This document shows, one piece after another, positions 53,024 to 60,745 of a stretch of DNA of 64,000 nucleotides (positions within the stretch are counted from its first letter, which is position 1; each line of letters begins with the position of its first letter). The DNA is taken from positions 1 to 64,000 of the forward strand of contig NZ_JAODLR010000008.1 of the NCBI RefSeq assembly GCF_025960875.1. The letters are read 5' to 3'. The notes under the pieces are model-generated. The model ran no database searches. It saw only the letters and a program-made list of their open reading frames with translations, and had not been told where the DNA came from. A program made the position numbers and the translations under genes. The stretch comes from Crystallibacter permensis. GTDB taxonomy: Bacteria > Actinomycetota > Actinomycetes > Actinomycetales > Micrococcaceae.

Positions 53024-54480
53024 CCACACAGAGCCAGATCCCGCCGCATACCCTTCGCGCCGCGGTCAAGTACGGAAAAATGAACCGTCGTGCCTGGCTG
53101 GTGACCGGTGCCCTAGTGGTCTTCCAGATCATCAACTTCGCCGACAAAGCCGTCATCGGGCTGGTGGCTGACCCGGCCATGCGCGATCTGGGACTCACCG
53201 CCGGTGAGTTCGGTTTCATCGGTAGTGCGTTTTTCTTCCTGTTCGCCGTCGCCGCCATCGCTGTCGGATTCCTTGCCGGGAAGGTTCCCACCCGGTGGAT
53301 CCTCCTGGTCATGGGCATTTCCTGGGCAGTACTGCAGTTTCCCATGCTGTTTGGCGGCGGCGCCGCGGTATTGCTGGTCACCCGCATTCTGCTCGGGGCC
53401 GCCGAGGGGCCGGCGACCCCGATCAGCCTGCAGCACGTACACGGCTGGTTCTCCGCCAAAGAGCGAGGCCTTCCCAGCAGTATGGTCGCCGTCGGCTCGA
53501 CGCTGGGGCCGATCGTCGCGGCGCCTGTCCTCGCCTGGATTATTGCCAACCCCGCTCTTGGGTGGCGCTGGGCATTTGGGTTCCTGGGCATAGTCGGACT
53601 CCTGTGGTCGCTGTGCTGGCTGTTCATCGGGCGCGAGGGGCCTTATAGCCACACCTCCCGTTCAACCCCGGAATCCGAAACGGGCGATTCGGTCGAAGAA
53701 ACACAGCAGGAAGAAGCCGGCACAACAGCCGGGCGGCCCCGCAACGGGGAAAGCATCGCAGACACGGCGGATCTGCTTAAGATCGTGCCGATCCGCCGTG
53801 TCCTTGGAACACGCATGTTCGTGGCTGCCGTCCTGGCCGGAGCCGGCTGCTTCTGGGCGCAAGGCTTCCTGACAACTTGGTCTCCGAAGTATCTGGCGTC
53901 GGTCGTCTCGCTGTCGCCCGAGATGATCGGTCTCGTCTCAACGTTCCCTTGGGTCTTTGGCGCAGTAGCGCTCCTGGTGGTCGGTTACGGATCGCGCTTC
54001 CTGATGCGGAAGGGTGTGACGGTTCGCTGGGCTCTCGGAGCGCTCTTCGGCGCCACTCTGCTGTGTTCCGGAGCGTGCTTCCTGCTGCTGCCACATCTTG
54101 GCGGTGTGGCTGCGGTTGTCGCCGTGACTGTCGGTGCCGGCCTTGCCATGACTTACCCGCTGGCCCCAACTGCGTTGGCCTTCTCCGTATGTTCAAAGCA
54201 GCGGGCAGCCGTCATGGCGACGCTGACGGGTTTTGCCTCCATGGGCGGAGTCGTGGCGCCGGCCATGGTGGGCATGCTCATGGACAATGCCGGCTACCTT
54301 CCGGCGGCCAAGGGGGTCGCGGATACAGCAGAGATGGCTGCCCGCCTGGCCGAGGGGATGAATTCGTCGTTCTGGATGATCGGCATCTACCTGGTGGTGG
54401 TCGGTGCCATCAGCATCCTGTTGCTGAACCCCGACCGTACTGCTGCACGCCTCCAGGAACGTTTTGCCTACAACGGCTAA
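53020..54480 (+). CDS. MFS transporter, aromatic-acid or organic-anion importer type
   Basis: A 486-residue inner-membrane protein with 12 predicted helices. It opens with a short cytosolic part, then WLVTGALVVFQIINFADKAVIGLVADPAMRDLGLTAGEFGFIGSAFF, as in ACS/AAHS importers. The central loop (about 210-255) is acidic and Gln/Glu/Thr-rich. It is translationally coupled to the MBL gene and lies behind operator site 1. Probably imports the substrate of this pathway. A hairpin terminator follows. Confidence 0.9.
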   Translation: MTTQSQIPPHTLRAAVKYGKMNRRAWLVTGALVVFQIINFADKAVIGLVADPAMRDLGLTAGEFGFIGSAFFFLFAVAAIAVGFLAGKVPTRWILLVMGISWAVLQFPMLFGGGAAVLLVTRILLGAAEGPATPISLQHVHGWFSAKERGLPSSMVAVGSTLGPIVAAPVLAWIIANPALGWRWAFGFLGIVGLLWSLCWLFIGREGPYSHTSRSTPESETGDSVEETQQEEAGTTAGRPRNGESIADTADLLKIVPIRRVLGTRMFVAAVLAGAGCFWAQGFLTTWSPKYLASVVSLSPEMIGLVSTFPWVFGAVALLVVGYGSRFLMRKGVTVRWALGALFGATLLCSGACFLLLPHLGGVAAVVAVTVGAGLAMTYPLAPTALAFSVCSKQRAAVMATLTGFASMGGVVAPAMVGMLMDNAGYLPAAKGVADTAEMAARLAEGMNSSFWMIGIYLVVVGAISILLLNPDRTAARLQERFAYNG

Positions 54481-54495
54481 TGGTCATTGGATTGT

Positions 54496-54530
54496 CGCTG
54501 CCCATCGGCTCCGTTGTCTGATGGGCAGCG
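54496..54530 (+). terminator. Terminator after the MFS gene
   Basis: A perfect 11-bp stem CGCTGCCCATC (54496-54506) / GATGGGCAGCG (54520-54530) with a 13-nt loop, 16 bp past the MFS stop and ahead of the next promoter. Confidence 0.7.
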
Positions 54531-54572
54531 ATGCCTTGTCCGGAGTCTTTTCCGATCCCGCTATTTCTCGAT

Positions 54573-54607
54573 TAAATTGTACGATCGTAAAATTTACACC
54601 ATATGAT
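54573..54607 (+). promoter_or_regulatory. Shared catabolic promoter/operator, site 2 (CGATCG-N12-CATATG)
   Basis: TACGATCGTA (54580-54589) is the core of a 24-bp palindrome (54573-54596) with arms TAAATT and AATTTA and one mismatched pair. CGATCG starts at 54582 and CATATG at 54600, 18 bp apart. TATGAT (54602-54607) is a good -10. The extended symmetry makes this the clearest of the three sites. Confidence 0.7.
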
Positions 54608-54645
54608 GGATGGAAAGAGAGAAACGCCGGTCAGGAGAGGGAGCC

Positions 54646-55143
54646 GTGGTTCACGAAGAAGTCACGCCAATAGTGAGCGCGGGTATCGACCGAACAGTGG
54701 AGTGGGTCGACACGGATGCCGCTGGGCACCAGCATAACTCTGCAGTGATGCGCTGGGTTGAGGCCGCCGAGGCGGAATTGTTTCGTCAACTCGCTCTTCC
54801 GGACTACTTTCCCAGTGCGCCACGCGTGCAGCAGATTATTAACTACCGGTCCAAACTCTGGTTCGGCCAGCGCATTACTGCGACTTTAGCTTTGGAAGAG
54901 ATTGGATGTACATCGATGACGTTCGTATTCGAGGTGCACGGCCATCCTCACGAGAAGTCCGACGGCGGTCTTGCGGCTTATGGAACGTTCACCACCGTTT
55001 TCGTCCCTCAGGGGGCGGAGCGGGCGCAGCCGTGGCCGGAACACATGCGTGCCGCCTTGTCGGACTCCGACCGTACCCAGTTGATCGCACCAACTAATTC
55101 GTCGCCTCAGAGGCGCCTAGTGCTTCAGAAAGAGACCAAATGA
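54646..55143 (+). CDS. Hotdog-fold acyl-CoA thioesterase (4HBT type)
   Basis: A 165-residue thioesterase. The catalytic region DTDAAGHQHNSAVMRWVEAAEAELF matches the 4-hydroxybenzoyl-CoA thioesterase pattern (Asp near a GHxxN). ATG 54610 would lie at or before the transcript start predicted from the -10 at 54602, so GTG 54646 with GGAGAGGGAG is chosen. The stop overlaps the ThDP gene (ATGA). It probably releases an aromatic acid or intermediates from CoA. Confidence 0.85.
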   Translation: MVHEEVTPIVSAGIDRTVEWVDTDAAGHQHNSAVMRWVEAAEAELFRQLALPDYFPSAPRVQQIINYRSKLWFGQRITATLALEEIGCTSMTFVFEVHGHPHEKSDGGLAAYGTFTTVFVPQGAERAQPWPEHMRAALSDSDRTQLIAPTNSSPQRRLVLQKETK

Positions 55144-56879
55144 CTGTCCATACGCAGGAAAATTTTGGTGGCACGGTAACGCGCAGTATGCCGGGACGTC
55201 TCGAGGGGCAGGTGGGGGTGCGCCAGCCGGAAAATGTGGCCGAACTAGTCGGTTCCACACTGGCCCGGCTCGGTGTCGGGCATGTCTTCGGGGTGGTGGG
55301 CAGTGGCAATTTCGTCGTCACCAATGCGTTGCGCCGTTCAGGAGTTCCCTTCACCGCGGCGAGGCATGAAGGTGGTGCCGCGACTATGGCCGATGCGTAT
55401 GGACGGATGTCAGGCAAGGTCGGGATTGTTTCCACACACCAGGGGTGCGGATTGACCAACGCGGTGACAGGTATCGGGGAAGCGGCCAAAAGCCGCACTC
55501 CGATGATCGTGCTTACAGCCGACACCGCGGCTCCGGCGATCCGGTCAAATTTCAACATCGATCAGGATGCTCTGGCACGTAGCGTGGGCGCCGTGCCTGA
55601 GCGGATACACTCGCCGCAGAGCGCGGTCGCAGACACGGTGCGGGCATACCGTACGGCCGTGAATGAGCGGCGCACTGTAGTTCTGTCGCTGCCTACCGAT
55701 ATCCAAGCCATTCCAATAGATGCAACTGCGGGCGGGCAAGTATCCCCGCTCGATCCGCCGCAACCGGTCCGGCCGAATGCGACGGCCGTTTCAAGGCTGG
55801 CCGAACTGATCCGCGGCGCGCGGAGACCGGTCTTCGTGGCCGGTCGAGGCGGCCGGGGCGCAGCCCAGGAGATTGCAGCACTGGCTGAGATTTCCGGTGC
55901 GCTCGTGGCGACCTCGGCCGTCGCTCACGGCCTGTTCAAGGGCGATCCGTTCAACCTTGGCATCTCCGGTGGCTTCTCCTCGCCGTTTACGGCCGAAACC
56001 ATTTCAGGTGCTGACCTGATTGTCGGCTGGGGGTGCGCCTTAAACATGTGGACAATGCGGCACGGCTCGTTGATTTCAGCGGACACGAAGGTTGTCCAGG
56101 TGGATGTGGAAGACAGTGCCCTTGGAGCTAATCGCCCTATCGATCTGGGCGTGCTCGGCGACTGCGCAGAAACAGCGGCAGCAGTGCAGGCAGAGTTGCA
56201 GGCAGCGGGATACAGCGCTCCCGGTCAACGTAACCACGAGATGGCTCAACGAATTGCCGCTGAAGCGCGTTGGACCTCTGTCGTGACCGAAGACCTGTCC
56301 GCCCCGGAGGCCATCGACCCGCGGGTCCTGAGTCGGGAGCTGGACAAGCTGCTGCCCGCAGAACGCATCGTAGCCATCGATTCCGGCAATTTCATGGGAT
56401 ACCCCAGCACCTACCTGGACGTCCCCGACGAATTCGGTTTTTGCTTTACCCAGGCGTTCCAATCCATTGGCCTGGGGCTGTACACGGCTATCGGGGCTGC
56501 CGCCGCGAGGCCGGATCGGCTGCCGGTGCTCGGGACCGGAGACGGCGGATTCCTGATGTCCATTGCCGAATTGGAAACGGCAGTCAGGGAACACATTCCA
56601 CTCTTGATCATTGTTTACAATGACTCCGCTTACGGGGCTGAAGTCCACCACTTTGATGCCAGCGACGAGGATCTCGACGTGGTGCGGTTCCCCTTGACAG
56701 ACATTGCGTCGATCGCCCGTGGCTATGGCGCCGAAGGAATCGTAGTGGAGGGTACCGACGATCTGGAGGCTGTCTCCGGCTGGCTGGCCGGACGGCGGGA
56801 CACTCCGCTGGTCATCGACGCCCGCATTGCTTCCGACGGCGGTGCGTGGTGGCTTGCCGAAGCGTTTAAAGGCCACTGA
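55140..56879 (+). CDS. Thiamine diphosphate-dependent enzyme (acetolactate synthase/benzoylformate decarboxylase superfamily)
   Basis: A 579-residue ThDP enzyme. The N-terminal pyrimidine-binding domain carries the conserved Glu77 (ARHEGGAATMADAYGR), a central domain follows, and the C-terminal pyrophosphate domain has GDG (467-469) and Asn494 (YND) in the GDGxN metal motif. It resembles acetolactate synthase-like and 2-keto acid decarboxylases; the substrate is not clear. It is coupled to the thioesterase by a 4-bp overlap, behind operator site 2. It could decarboxylate or ligate a keto acid derived from the ring. Confidence 0.87.
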   Translation: MTVHTQENFGGTVTRSMPGRLEGQVGVRQPENVAELVGSTLARLGVGHVFGVVGSGNFVVTNALRRSGVPFTAARHEGGAATMADAYGRMSGKVGIVSTHQGCGLTNAVTGIGEAAKSRTPMIVLTADTAAPAIRSNFNIDQDALARSVGAVPERIHSPQSAVADTVRAYRTAVNERRTVVLSLPTDIQAIPIDATAGGQVSPLDPPQPVRPNATAVSRLAELIRGARRPVFVAGRGGRGAAQEIAALAEISGALVATSAVAHGLFKGDPFNLGISGGFSSPFTAETISGADLIVGWGCALNMWTMRHGSLISADTKVVQVDVEDSALGANRPIDLGVLGDCAETAAAVQAELQAAGYSAPGQRNHEMAQRIAAEARWTSVVTEDLSAPEAIDPRVLSRELDKLLPAERIVAIDSGNFMGYPSTYLDVPDEFGFCFTQAFQSIGLGLYTAIGAAAARPDRLPVLGTGDGGFLMSIAELETAVREHIPLLIIVYNDSAYGAEVHHFDASDEDLDVVRFPLTDIASIARGYGAEGIVVEGTDDLEAVSGWLAGRRDTPLVIDARIASDGGAWWLAEAFKGH

Positions 56880-56915
56880 CACTTAGCTGTCGTCAACCCT
56901 TTAAGATAGGCCCAG

Positions 56916-57827
56916 ATGCAGTCAACCAGGCAAGAAACGAGAACACAGGACATGATTGCCGTTCCGGCGCCACCGCTCCGGCACCAGCAGCTTATCCTCA
57001 CCATTTACGGCCTCTACGGGAGGGGCGGTGGAGCCGCTCTGCCCATCTCGGTGCTGATCGACATGCTCGGGGATTTAGGTCATGACGCTCCAGGGGTGCG
57101 TTCGGCCGTGTCGCGCCTAAAGGCCAAGGGTGTGTTGAACAGCGTCAAAGACGGCGGCATGGCTAAGTACGAGTTGTCACCACGCTCGCTGGAAATGGTG
57201 AATGAGGGCGACGAACGCATTTTCGAGCCCTACAGGGGGACGCCCGACGGCGACTGGGTACTCGCGATCTTCTCCGTCCCTGAATCGATGCGCGATCGCC
57301 GGCACCAGCTGCGCACGGAGCTGACCCGGCTGGGCTTTGGCGCGATGGCTCCTGGCGTGTGGATTGCCCCCTCGGGTGTATGCGAAGGCGCCAAGCGTCG
57401 GCTGGCCGCCCGGGACTTGGCCGAGTACGTGGAGTTCTTTACCGGGAACTATTCCGCGGAGGGAGATATGCGAAGCAAGGTAGCCAAATGGTGGGATCTG
57501 GAGGCTCTGGGCGTCCAGATTTCCGAGTTTATGGAGTACTACCGAAATTCGCTCGCGGACTGGACGAGATATGTGGGAGAGGATCCGGCAACGGCGCTGC
57601 CCAATTCCTCCGAAGAACTTCGCCGCGATGCCTTCCGGTACTACGTTCCCATGCTGACGTTGTGGCGCCGTCTCCCGTACCGGGACCCAGGCCTGCCGCT
57701 CGCATACCTGCCGGAGGGATGGCAAGGCCCGGAAGTCCGGAGGATTTTCTTCGGGGTGCACAGGTTGATCGCCCCCATGGCCGAGGCCTACGCAATGTCC
57801 CTCGTGAACAAAGCCGAGGCCACTTAG
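56916..57827 (+). CDS. PaaX-family transcriptional repressor, copy 2
   Basis: A 303-residue paralogue of the first PaaX. The winged-helix part HQQLILTIYGLYGRGGGAALPISVLIDMLGDLGHDAPGVRSAVSRLKAKGVL aligns directly, and the ends share DPGLPLAYLPEGWQGPEVR. A promoter-like TAAGAT at 56902 lies so close to ATG 56916 that a leaderless start is possible; ATG 56952 is an alternative. It may respond to a different aryl-CoA or the same one with its paralogue. A strong hairpin follows. Confidence 0.92.
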   Translation: MQSTRQETRTQDMIAVPAPPLRHQQLILTIYGLYGRGGGAALPISVLIDMLGDLGHDAPGVRSAVSRLKAKGVLNSVKDGGMAKYELSPRSLEMVNEGDERIFEPYRGTPDGDWVLAIFSVPESMRDRRHQLRTELTRLGFGAMAPGVWIAPSGVCEGAKRRLAARDLAEYVEFFTGNYSAEGDMRSKVAKWWDLEALGVQISEFMEYYRNSLADWTRYVGEDPATALPNSSEELRRDAFRYYVPMLTLWRRLPYRDPGLPLAYLPEGWQGPEVRRIFFGVHRLIAPMAEAYAMSLVNKAEAT

Positions 57828-57850
57828 GGGCCTCGCGAAGGCGGCCTTAA

Positions 57851-57894
57851 ACAGGTGTTGCCCGGCCGGTTTCAGCTGGCCGGGCAACACCTGT
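57851..57894. terminator. Bidirectional terminator, 17-bp stem
   Basis: Perfect 17-bp stem ACAGGTGTTGCCCGGCC (57851-57867) and its complement (57878-57894), loop GGTTTCAGCT, between convergent paaX copy 2 and the Rid gene. Confidence 0.8.
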
Positions 57895-57899
57895 ATGAG

Positions 57900-58316
57900 T
57901 CAGCGCTCTGGAATTACTGCGATTCCCTGGATCTCAATCAGCGCCTCTTTCTGCCACAAACGGCTGACCCCGATGCCGGCCATGGCCGGGTATTCCGTAC
58001 CAGCCATTTCGCGCCACAGCTTGCCGATTTCCCGGCCGTTGGCCATGTAGTCATCCACGTCTGTCAGGTAGATGGTCACGCTGACGAGGTCCTCAGGGCG
58101 CCCTCCTGCCTCGGTCAGAGTAGCCAGAACGTTGGAGAACGCCTGGCGGAATTGCTCAAGAATGCCACCAGGGACGATTTTCATGTCCTTGTCCAGGGCG
58201 GTCTGGCCGCCGAGGAAAACTGTATTGCCGGCCAGAATCCCATGGGCGTAGCCGGAAGGCTTGGGCAGCGATTCCGGGTTGATGGTGCGGTTACCGACTG
58301 CGGTCTGGTTGCTCAT
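57900..58316 (-). CDS. RidA/YjgF-family protein without the archetypal catalytic arginine
   Basis: A 138-residue Rid-superfamily protein. The family body is present: AGNTVFLGGQTALDKD, EQFRQAFSNVLATLTEAGGRPEDLVSVTIYLTDVDDY, and ALIEIQGIAVIPER. True RidA enamine/imine deaminases carry a conserved Arg in a PAR(S/T) segment; here it reads PAMAG (Met112), so the canonical salt bridge to substrate is missing. It belongs to another Rid subgroup with a modified role. AAGGAGGCACAG precedes ATG 58316. It is divergent from the FAH operon with operator site 3 between. Confidence 0.85.
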   Translation of the reverse strand: MSNQTAVGNRTINPESLPKPSGYAHGILAGNTVFLGGQTALDKDMKIVPGGILEQFRQAFSNVLATLTEAGGRPEDLVSVTIYLTDVDDYMANGREIGKLWREMAGTEYPAMAGIGVSRLWQKEALIEIQGIAVIPER

Positions 58317-58382
58317 CTGTGCCTCCTTGGCATCGCGTTATCCGTCTCAAAGATTTTCAGAAAAACCTCTAGTGCAGATCCT

Positions 58383-58410
58383 TTCGATCGTGCTACGTTG
58401 AGCATATGTG
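58383..58410 (+). promoter_or_regulatory. Shared catabolic promoter/operator, site 3 (CGATCG-N12-CATATG)
   Basis: CGATCG at 58385-58390 and CATATG at 58403-58408, 18 bp apart as in the other two sites. TTTCGA (58383-58388), 16 nt and TATGTG (58405-58410) form a weaker promoter. It faces the five-gene FAH-to-monooxygenase operon and lies about 70 bp ahead of the Rid start on the other strand. Confidence 0.6.
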
Positions 58411-58456
58411 ACGGCCGTAAAAAAGTCGATACATCAGAATCAAAGGAGATCCAGAG

Positions 58457-59311
58457 ATGAAACTGGCCACGGTCCGCACCGGCCCAGCAACGACGACGGC
58501 AGCGATCCAGTTGCGTTCGGACGCTTATCTGCCGCTCCCTGCCGACGACGTTGGCGCCTTGCTTGGCGATCCGGGCTGGCGGGCGAAGGCTGAAGAGGCT
58601 CTGGCGGCGGCGACTGATTCCGCCGGTGTTACTTATGCAAGTGCTGACGTGGCGCCCCTGCTGCCGCAAGCCGGCAAGGTCATCTGCTGCGGCTTGAACT
58701 ACGGCGACCACATACAGGAAATGGGCCGGGAATTGCCGGAATACCCCACCCTCTTCGCTAAGTTTGCTGACACGCTTGCCGGTCCTGCCGATGAACTGGT
58801 GGTGGAAGGCAGCAGCCGGGTGGACTGGGAAGCGGAGCTTGCCGTGGTGGTCGGTGCAACTTTGACCCGGGCTAACGAGGCAGAAGCCGAAGCCGCCATC
58901 GCGGGTTACACAGTGGCCAATGATGTTTCCATGCGTGACTGGCAGAACCGCACGCTGCAGTGGTTCCAGGGCAAGGCCTTTGACCGGACCACACCGGTCG
59001 GGCCGGTCATGGTGACCCCCGACGAAGTCGACGGCGGCGGCTTCGAGGTCCGCGGCTACGTCAACGGTGAACTCGTTCAGCAGGGCCATACCCGGACCTT
59101 GGTGTTCGGTCCGGCACGCCTGCTTTCCTACATCTCCCAATTCACAACACTGCGCCCGGGAGACCTCGTGCTGACCGGGACCCCCGGGGGAGTGGGGATG
59201 GGGATGACCCCGCCACGCTTCCTCGCCGACGGCGACGTCATTACTACTGAGATCGACGGCATCGGACGCCTGGAGAACCGCGTTCTGATCCGCCAACCTG
59301 CATTCCACTAA
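58457..59311 (+). CDS. Fumarylacetoacetate hydrolase (FAH)-family protein
   Basis: A 284-residue hydrolase. The FAH core starts with GKVICCGLNYGDHIQEMG, then the metal site DWEAELAVVVG and NDVSMRDWQ, and the usual LLSYISQFTTLRPGDLVLTGTPGGVG. Members split C-C bonds of fumarylacetoacetate, fumarylpyruvate, acylpyruvates or oxaloacetate. It is the first gene of the operon with AAAGGAGATCC before ATG 58457. A ring-fission product or a late keto acid of the aryl-CoA route would be the substrate. Confidence 0.9.
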   Translation: MKLATVRTGPATTTAAIQLRSDAYLPLPADDVGALLGDPGWRAKAEEALAAATDSAGVTYASADVAPLLPQAGKVICCGLNYGDHIQEMGRELPEYPTLFAKFADTLAGPADELVVEGSSRVDWEAELAVVVGATLTRANEAEAEAAIAGYTVANDVSMRDWQNRTLQWFQGKAFDRTTPVGPVMVTPDEVDGGGFEVRGYVNGELVQQGHTRTLVFGPARLLSYISQFTTLRPGDLVLTGTPGGVGMGMTPPRFLADGDVITTEIDGIGRLENRVLIRQPAFH

Positions 59312-59323
59312 GAAGGAGAAGAC

Positions 59324-59806
59324 ATGACTGAGACAGCTACCGAGTACCGCCTCGAGGGCGATAACTCCATCTACGCCGGCAGCGACGGCAAGGTGGTACC
59401 CGTGGTAACCCGCGGTGGCAGCGAAGACACCAACACCGCCCAGTCAGGCGACTGCGTCCGTGTTTCCGGCGTCAGCATCCAGCACACCCCGGCCACCAAG
59501 ATCTGGTTCGGCCAGGTCTCCAACGTCCCCGGCTACCGATCCCTGCCGCATCATCATGCCGAAGCCGAGACCGGCGGCTACGTGCTCCGCGGCCGCGGCC
59601 GCATCTACTTCGGCGAGAACTACTCCGAGTTCATCGATATGAAGGCAGGCGACTGGGTCTTCGTGCCACCCTTCATGCCGCACGTGGAAGCGAACATGTC
59701 CGTCACCGAGGAGCTGGTTTGGCTGACAGCCCGCACGCCGGAAAACCTCGTGGTCAACCTGGATGATGTAGCCGACGAAACGCTGGAAGGATACCGCCGG
59801 GCATGA
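59324..59806 (+). CDS. Single-domain cupin in the aryl-CoA operon
   Basis: A 160-residue protein with cupin motif 1 PHHHAEAETGGYVLRGRGRIYFG (His, His, Glu) and motif 2 GDWVFVPPFMPHVEAN (His). Gentisate dioxygenases are bicupins of about 340-380 residues, so this is not one of them. It may be a small dioxygenase, isomerase or a binding subunit acting in the pathway. AAGGAGAAGAC precedes ATG 59324, and its stop overlaps the TesB start. Confidence 0.82.
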   Translation: MTETATEYRLEGDNSIYAGSDGKVVPVVTRGGSEDTNTAQSGDCVRVSGVSIQHTPATKIWFGQVSNVPGYRSLPHHHAEAETGGYVLRGRGRIYFGENYSEFIDMKAGDWVFVPPFMPHVEANMSVTEELVWLTARTPENLVVNLDDVADETLEGYRRA

Positions 59807-60699
59807 ACACGTTAACCGGATCCCTGACCGCCGAGACCTTCCTCCGCGCCATCGAGCTCGACGCCGTGGTGCCGCAGGTCTTCGACGAGGCCTACGAGGC
59901 CACCACCCAGTATGTGCCGTGGCCCAAGGCCTACGGCGGAGATATGGTGGCCCAGTCCGCGGCAGCGATGATGCGCTCGGTCGGCGCGGACCGCCAGCTG
60001 CATTCGATGCACAGCTACTTCATGCGACCCGTCGACATCGGCGCCGTAGTCCGCTACGAGGTGGAGAACCTGCGCGACGGCCGGGGCTATTCAACCCGCA
60101 GCGTCCGCGCTTACCAAGGCGGCAAGACCGTGTTCGCCGCTATGGGGTCGTTCCAGGTCCCTGAGGACGGACCGGACTTCCAAGCCGAAATGCCGGCAGC
60201 AGTGGAGCCCGAGTCGCTGCGCAGTGCAGCCGAGGTACTGGATGGCGTCGACGGCGACGCCGCCGCCTACTGGTCAGCTGGCCGCAGCTTCGACATGCGC
60301 CACGTACCGGGACCGGTGTACGTGCAGATCGAGGGCGAACAGACGCCGCAGCAAGCAGTGTGGGTCAAGGCCTTCGACCGCCTGCCCGACGGACCGGATG
60401 CGCAGAGCACTGCAAACCTGCACAGAGCCGCACTGGCCTATGTCTGCGACTACACGATCCTGGAACCGATCCTGCGCGCCAAGGGCCTGCACTGGTCCAC
60501 ACCCGGCCTGGCAACCGCCAGCTTGGACCACTCCATGTGGTTCCACCGCGAAGGGCGCGCCGATGAGTGGGTCCTCTACGCTCAGGAAGCCGTGACTGGC
60601 CAGCGCAACCGCGGTCTCGCAACCGGCCGGTTCTTCGACCGCTCGGGGCGTCTCCTGGCCACTGTTGCCCAGGAAGGCATGATCCGCGCCGGCAACTGA
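59803..60699 (+). CDS. TesB-type acyl-CoA thioesterase II
   Basis: A 298-residue double-hotdog thioesterase. The N-terminal half has YVPWPKAYGGDMVAQSAAAMMRSVGADRQLHSMHSYFMRP and the C-terminal half DYTILEPILRAKGLHW, TASLDHSMWFHRE, with the catalytic Asp and the GLATGRFFDRSGRLLATVAQEG tail typical of TesB. It is translationally coupled (ATGA) to the cupin. It is the second thioesterase of the regulon, besides the small hotdog enzyme, and could free CoA from aryl or ring-opened acyl-CoA. Confidence 0.9.
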   Translation: MNTLTGSLTAETFLRAIELDAVVPQVFDEAYEATTQYVPWPKAYGGDMVAQSAAAMMRSVGADRQLHSMHSYFMRPVDIGAVVRYEVENLRDGRGYSTRSVRAYQGGKTVFAAMGSFQVPEDGPDFQAEMPAAVEPESLRSAAEVLDGVDGDAAAYWSAGRSFDMRHVPGPVYVQIEGEQTPQQAVWVKAFDRLPDGPDAQSTANLHRAALAYVCDYTILEPILRAKGLHWSTPGLATASLDHSMWFHREGRADEWVLYAQEAVTGQRNRGLATGRFFDRSGRLLATVAQEGMIRAGN

Positions 60700-60745
60700 T
60701 ACCGGACGCATCCCTCCGCTTCATCCAGCATTCGAAAGGAACGCC

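Noticed and set aside
59324-59806. Cupin gene read as gentisate 1,2-dioxygenase
   Set aside because: Gentisate dioxygenases are about twice as long with two cupin domains; this has one.
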